64,000 nt of DNA. Origin: Branchipolynoe longqiensis (taxonomy: Eukaryota > Annelida > Polychaeta > Phyllodocida > Polynoidae). Positions 58,650 to 64,000 of the stretch are shown piece after piece. The notes under the pieces are model-generated. The model made no database searches. It saw nothing but the letters and a program-made list of their open reading frames with translations, and was not told the origin of the DNA. The stretch covers positions 138,666,415 through 138,730,414 of the forward strand of contig CM059187.1 of assembly GCA_030323885.1 (NCBI GenBank), in the 5' to 3' direction. Each line of letters opens with the position of its first letter. Position 1 is the first letter of the stretch. Both the position numbers and the translations under genes were made by a program.

Positions 58650-59490
58650 AACCTAGCTGCTCGCACTAAATTCGCGACGTTTTTATAGCGCACGAAAACA
58701 CATATTTGAGGGTTTAGCTCTTGTCATATTGTTGTGAATGTGGTGCTGTTTTGAAGAGCATTGAATTGAGCAGGTGTCAGTTTTGATTCCATCACAATCC
58801 ATACATAACTGACAAAACTACAGTGATTTTAAATTTGTGTGTGCATGGGCAGCAGTAGCTCAGCTGCTCACGCCGATTTCCCGCCATTTTCATCGCGTAC
58901 GAAAACGGATATTTGGGGGTTTATCTCTTGTCATATTGTTGTGAACCTGGTGCTGTCTTGAAGAGCATTGAATTGGGCAGGTGTCAGTTTTGATTCCATA
59001 AAAATCCATACATAACTGACAAAACTAGTGATTTTAAATTTGTGTGTGCATCGGGCATGACGATCGGCGGCAGTATGTCGCTGCTCACGCCGATATCCCC
59101 CCATTTTCATCGCGTACGGAAACGGATATTTAGGGGTTTAGCTCTTGTCATATTGTTGTGAATCTGGTGCTGTTTTGAAGCGCATTGAATTGGGCAGGTG
59201 TCAGTTTTGATTCCATCAAAATCCATACATAATTGACAAAACAACAGTGATTTTAAATTTGTGTATGCATCAGCGGCAGTAGCTGCTCACGCCGGTTTCC
59301 CGCCATTTTCATCGCACACGAAAACGCATATTTGGGGGTTTAGCTCTTGTCATATTGTTGTGAATCTGGTGCTGTTTTGAAGAGCATTGAATTGGGCAGA
59401 TGTCAGTTTGGATTCCATCAAAATCCATACATAATTGACAAAACTAGTCATTTTAAATCTGTGTGTGCATCGGCGGCAGTAGCGGTGGTA
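58650..59490 (+). repeat. 205-bp tandem repeat upstream of the transposase gene
   Basis: Four units carry GCTCTTGTCATATTGTTGTG at about 58717, 58924 (TATCTCTTG variant), 59141 and 59343. They share CATTGAATTGGGCAGGTGTC and CATACATAACTGACAAAACT. The last unit ends about 90 bases before the first ATG, so the block may be the promoter or 5' UTR. Confidence 0.9.
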
Positions 59491-59581
59491 AAAGGACCAG
59501 TTCGGGTGAATATACCGTTCTGTAGCCCTAAATACAACTGCAAGAACTGAACACGTTGAATGTATACACAATTTTAGAAAG

Positions 59582-62408
59582 ATGCCACCTAAGAAGAAGA
59601 GGAAAATCCAGCAGCCTAATGAGGAAAAGACAGGAATAAAACGACAGTACTTGGTGGAGAAATTTTCTGTTCTTCCATCTGATGCCAAGGACTTCTTGAA
59701 TGGACATGTTTTGCACACATACTTCCATGTATGCAACAGTAGTCGTGCTGACACAATGAAAGAACTCATCAAACATTTCTTCCATCCTCAGTTGATCAGG
59801 ATGTAATGAAACGTCTCCTTAATAATGGCATTAGGAGAGCAGTGGTGGCAGTTTCAAAGTTAAAGAAACTTACGGACACCGGGGAGAAAATGAAATTTGA
59901 TGCTGTGTGTTGCGAGCGTTTGGATATTATCCAAGGTGTTCTTCCTCCGTCTCCATCTGAAGCGTCATTGTCAAATAGTGGTTATTGTGAACCCCAGGAA
60001 CTTGCTATAATGCATCACAAATCACCTGTAAAAACGAGGGCAGTTGCTAAATGCAAGAATTGTCAGATTCTGCGCAAAATTGCAAGAAATCTACGTGAGA
60101 AGCTCTTGAAGGTGCGGCGGGATAGAATAGCAAGATTTAAAGAGCTTGCTGCTAAGAAAAGAAAAAAAGATTGTACATCGAGACTGAACCAGAAAATTTA
60201 AAGAAAGGACTCTCAAATAAAGAAGGCCAATGAGATGCTGGACTCTTCCACCCTTGCTTCAAGTCTTGCTAGTGCAATCAAGCAGGTGTCATCACTTGAG
60301 AAGAACAAACGTATACAACAGTATCACAAACAGCCTCAGAAACAACTGTTTTCTCATGACACTGACACTTCCATGTCCACATACATTGAAGTCTTACAAG
60401 CCCAAATTGCTGAAAAGAACTGTGAAATATTCAATTTGCAAGATGAGAAACTGAAATTGGAAGATCGTGTGAAAGAACTGGAGGAGGATATCAAGTTGAC
60501 AAAGACTGATGGAAAGACGTACTCTCCAGAAATGAGAATGATGGTGTATGAAGGAATCATCAGCCAGACACCTACAGCGCATATCCCAAAGATAATCCAG
60601 AACATCTCACGTCGCTGTGGTGTGATATTAAACGATATTCCTGCCAGATCAAGTGTTGAGGCAATGGCTCGTGAATTAGGAACAATCGCGGAACTACAAA
60701 CTGCAGAAACCCTAATCGCAAATCAACACAATACCATTGGATTTGATGCCACAACCCAGGAGGGGAGTCATGTAAATGAGATTCATTTTACCACTGCAAA
60801 TGAATGTTTGTCAGCTGCTGTGGATGAATTACCGGGGGGAACTGCAGAGGACTATCACGCCCACATATGTGAGACTGTTGACAATCTGGCATCCGTATAT
60901 GTGTATTTCAATGAAGATAAGGACTATCAGGATTCGAGAAAGAAGATAATATCAAACATTTCAAATTCTCTAACAGATCGGTGTGCAGCTAACCATGCAA
61001 CCATTCGAATTGTAGAGGAAACATGGGGTAAGAATATCAACGAACTGAACTGCCACCTACACCCCTTAGATTCTACTGCCACAAAAGCAAGAGCAGCATT
61101 GAAATCCTATGAGAAAAGAGAAAATGTACAAAAAAAGATCAAGGGATCAGATTGTTTAGCTGGAGATATTGTTATTCAACTGAACAAGTTACGATTTAAG
61201 GATTCCAAGGGTGACCCAAAGGGATTCTTAGTGTTCCTGGAGGAGAACAAGCTGCCAAGGGGAATTCTGCCCCGCTATAGGGGAAACAGGTTGCACATTT
61301 TGTTTCATATCTGTGGAATACTGACAGAACATTACACCTTGTTTGAGAAGTTCCTTACACAAGGGCCGTCCCTTGGTGGCCTTCGTTTGTGTGTGCATGA
61401 TGACTTTTGTTCTGTGGTGGGTCGTGTTGAGATGCAGGTGCTTGGTCTGCTAGGCAAACTAATGACAGGCCCATGGATGAAGCAATGTTATACATCCGCA
61501 GCAGACCAGTTAGACCATGTAGATGGAGTTGGGTGTGTGAGGGAAGTGCTTGTGAGGCTGAAAGCTCTGATAGAGAGTCCGAGTGATACCCTTACCATGC
61601 AGAAGGATGTGTTTGATCATGAGCTGAGCACTTCTGATGCTACTTTGCAAAAATTGAGAGAGGCACCAGTGGAGATGGACATTTTTAATAATCTGATGCG
61701 AGCGTGCATTCTGGGGATTGTTGAGGTACTTGAAAGACAGTACAAGAGGTACTTTGAGATGGATATAACTGACGTGTTGAGAGCGGAAACAAAGTCTTCA
61801 CGATCCCATAATATTGATTCAGAGCAAATGATGGGTATGTTTGCTGCACTGAAAGCAAAGGCTCCTAGTGCTACTTTGTGCTACATTTCTTGTAAATTAA
61901 GAACAGTTAAAAACAAAACACTTGAATATCTTGACAACATGGAATCAGAAAGAAGGGATTGGATCATACAAAAGGCCATCAATCTGGGACAGAAAGAGAG
62001 AAAGATGAAGAGGAAGAAACAGAAATGGCTCAAAGGCTGGCAGATAAAGAGCAAAAAAAGGATGAGAAAATGAGAAGGGGGATTGAGAAGAGTCTCAAGA
62101 ATATGAAGACGATAGATCGAAGTTCTGTGGGACAGGAATTTCCTAATCTGAATGAGACTCAGGTGGAGACTTTGGTGGATCTGCTAACCGGAAAATCTGT
62201 TGGCCACAATATCTGTCATATTTGGTATGAAGCTGGTGATCAGGTGCCATACACTGGCCTAATTGAAAAAGTATTTGGTCAGAGCAAGGACAAGAAATAT
62301 GTTGTTTCCTATTGGTTACTCCAGGACACTATTGATAATGCCACTCAACATCGCATCTCTGTGTATGCCCTTGGGGCGGACTTCATATTGAAAGATTTGA
62401 TGATCTAA
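59582..62408 (+). pseudogene. transposase-like gene, about 940 codons, three breaks
   Basis: The N-terminus MPPKKKRKIQQP carries a classical monopartite nuclear localisation motif. The first frame ends at 59806; the next continues in another frame (59806-60201), so one indel lies near 59785-59805. An in-frame TAA at 60199-60201 splits that frame from the 612-codon main frame (60235-62073). Within the main frame a coiled coil spans residues 50-90. Candidate RNase H-fold motifs are D171 (GFDATTQEG), D248 (LTDRC), C273-x-x-H276 (NCHLH) and E530 (SHNIDSEQMMGMF), a D-D-CxxH-E layout known from hAT, MULE and related transposases. The acidic/basic C-terminus shifts frame near 61995-62010 and continues at 61959-62408. 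I remember similar unannotated proteins from amphioxus and other invertebrates but cannot name the family. Confidence 0.7.
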
Positions 62409-62414
62409 TTAGGT

Positions 62415-63400
62415 ATGCAGCATTGATTGTTATATTGCCACTTTATTTTGTGTGGGACTCTGTGATTTTATTACGATCTCTTGTGGGAGAAATCATGCAA
62501 AAATCTTGTAAATGCAATGAAAATTAAGTAAGTTCTGGGATATTTTGTCTTTGAGCTACTCTTCGAGATTAATTAGTTAATTTGATAATATAATTAGGGA
62601 TACAGCATTGATTGTTATATTGTCACTTTTCTTATGTGGGACTCTGTGTGATTTTATTGCGATCTCTTCTTGTGGGAGAAATCATGCAAAAATCTTGTAA
62701 ATATTAATAAAAGTAAGTAATTTCTGCCCTATTTTGTGTTTGAGTTACTCTTCCGAGATTAATTAATCAATTAATTAGTTAATTACTTAATAATACAAAA
62801 TCAGGCTTTGATGCAGCCTTAAAAAGGACCATTTCTTGTTTATAATCTATTACCAAAATCTTGTAAATATCATGAAATTTAAGGAAGTTCTGGCATATTT
62901 TGTCTTTGAGCTACTCTTCGAGATTAATTAGTTAATTTGATAATATAATTAGGGATACAGCATTGATTGTTATATTGTCACTTTTCTTATGCGGGACTCT
63001 GTGTGTAATTTTATTACGATCTCTTCTTGTGGGAGAAATCATACAAAAATCTTCTAAATATCATTAAAAGTAAGTAATTTCTGGCCTATTTTGTGTTTGA
63101 GCTACTCTTCCGAGATTAATTAATCAATTAATTAGTTAATTACTTAATAATACAAAATCAGACTTTGATGCAGCTTTAAAATGGACCATTTCTTGTTTAT
63201 AATCTATTACCAAAATCTTGTAAATATCATGAAATTTAAGGAAGTTATGGCATATTCTGTGGTTTAGCTACTCGTCGAGATTAATTAATTAATTAAATAA
63301 TTAGTTAATTAAATAATTATTAACACAAACTCAGGTTTTGATGCAGCCCTAAAAGGGACTTTTTCTTCTCTTTAATCTATTACAAAAACCATGTACATAT
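62415..63400 (+). repeat. 356-bp AT-rich tandem repeat downstream of the transposase gene
   Basis: GCATTGATTGTTATATTG occurs at about 62419, 62606 and 62961, and CCATTTCTTGTTTATAATC at about 62830 and 63185. The last two full units are 356 bases apart. Stretches of TTAATTAATCAATTAATTAG lie within. Confidence 0.85.
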
Positions 63401-63694
63401 CATGAAAACCAGTGAAGTTATCCACCTTTTTCATTCAGTTTGCATTGCTTAGGGTCACGCCCATTCCCTTTGTTTCAGTCTAATTACAGGACAACAAAAC
63501 ATGCAATTTTAAATAAATAAGAAATCATAACTTTCTTAATACTACACCAATTTGCATGATCTTTGTGTTATTTAAAAGCATTTGTTTGGCTCTTTACAAT
63601 GGTATGAGTATCATTTCTATATGGTCAATTTAAAAAAAATTCCAACATACCTAGTTTAAGTGACTGCTCTTTTTCGTATAGGGTCAGAGTATTA

Positions 63695-63801
63695 ATATTT
63701 AATGTTATTCACATATCGAATAAGGAATAAGTACCTAACTTCACATTTTGAATGTCGAATAAGGAATAAGGAGTAACCAACTTCACACCATTGTCGACAG
63801 A
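63695..63801 (-). repeat. right end: inverted terminal repeat and target repeat
   Basis: In reverse it reads GGTGTGAAGTTGGTTACTCC, then the shared GACATTCAAAATGTGAAGTTA, and is followed outside by the 12-base direct repeat at 63790-63801. Confidence 0.75.
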
Positions 63802-64000
63802 CCACTTCCAATAATGATATATAATAGAGCATTATAGGAATGATCTGCATAAATCAGTGGAATCATATTTTAAAAATCTGTACAATCATATAAATTATAA
63901 TACTGAACTGTTGATTTTGGGCTTACCTACAGCTACACTAGTATTAGTAGTAACTAGGTACATCACATGAAAATTGTTGCACAGTACAGTGAGTACTGCA
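63802..64000. other. right flank of the transposon
   Basis: AT-rich DNA with no recognised feature up to the window edge. Confidence 0.5.

Larger units (their letters stand above)
56236..63801 (+). mobile_element. large unclassified DNA transposon with transposase gene
   Basis: The string ATTGTCGACAGA occurs exactly at 56236-56247 and 63790-63801, just outside inverted ends that share GTGTGAAGTTGG (56252 on plus; 63777-63788 on minus). The inverted similarity runs inward for about 70 bases, with ATTCCTTATTNGACATTCAA and AATGTGAAGTTAG in both. This looks like a target duplication around a 7.5-kb element. Inside are subterminal repeats, a 205-bp repeat block, a transposase-like gene at 59582-62408 and a 356-bp repeat block. 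I cannot assign it to a named superfamily. Confidence 0.75.

Overview
The window is animal nuclear DNA. It has one intron-rich gene, abundant tRNA-derived SINEs, DIRS-type retroelements, LINE fragments, MITEs and many satellites. I see no bacterial gene organisation, no rRNA and no CRISPR array. The mix (several SINE families, tyrosine-recombinase retroelements, foldback MITEs, very long microsatellites) fits a marine invertebrate, most likely a lophotrochozoan such as a mollusc. That placement is inference; nothing here fixes the species.

Layout. Bases 1-4480 hold a minus-strand DIRS-like retroelement: gag-like ORF with zinc fingers, RT/RNase H ORF, and a tyrosine recombinase cut by the window edge. 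Bases 4480-15300 are accessory DNA: a TTAA-flanked MITE, a 570-bp polypurine tract, a GAGT-type microsatellite invaded by two foldback elements, a third foldback element, SINEs, AT and CT microsatellites, a 20-bp minisatellite and an ATGT array. Bases 15296-17500 hold a decayed plus-strand DIRS-like element. Bases 17575-28700 are repeats: TTAA MITEs, a pogo-like MITE, a CpG-rich island, a head-to-head pair of LINE 3' ends, and two further inverted-repeat elements.

Bases 28705-55600 carry the only host gene I am sure of, an ERMP1 (endoplasmic reticulum metallopeptidase 1, peptidase family M28) orthologue on the minus strand. I place 13 exons with consistent splice phases, covering about 830 residues. 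The C-terminal exon of roughly 70 residues is not found. Its introns hold most of the other repeats: SINEs of three families, a 79-bp satellite with a four-unit higher-order repeat, a 31-bp minisatellite, 47-bp minisatellites, LINE endonuclease and C-terminal fragments, and several MITEs.

Bases 56236-63801 look like a complete, unclassified DNA transposon of about 7.5 kb. It has inverted ends, an exact 12-bp direct repeat outside both ends, repeated subterminal motifs, 205-bp and 356-bp repeats flanking the coding region, and a large transposase-like gene. That gene has an N-terminal nuclear localisation motif, a coiled coil, candidate D, D and CxxH catalytic-fold motifs, and three coding breaks. 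It is my best candidate for an undescribed system.

No operon-like cooperation between genes is expected or seen. The window is one housekeeping-type gene inside a landscape of nested mobile elements.
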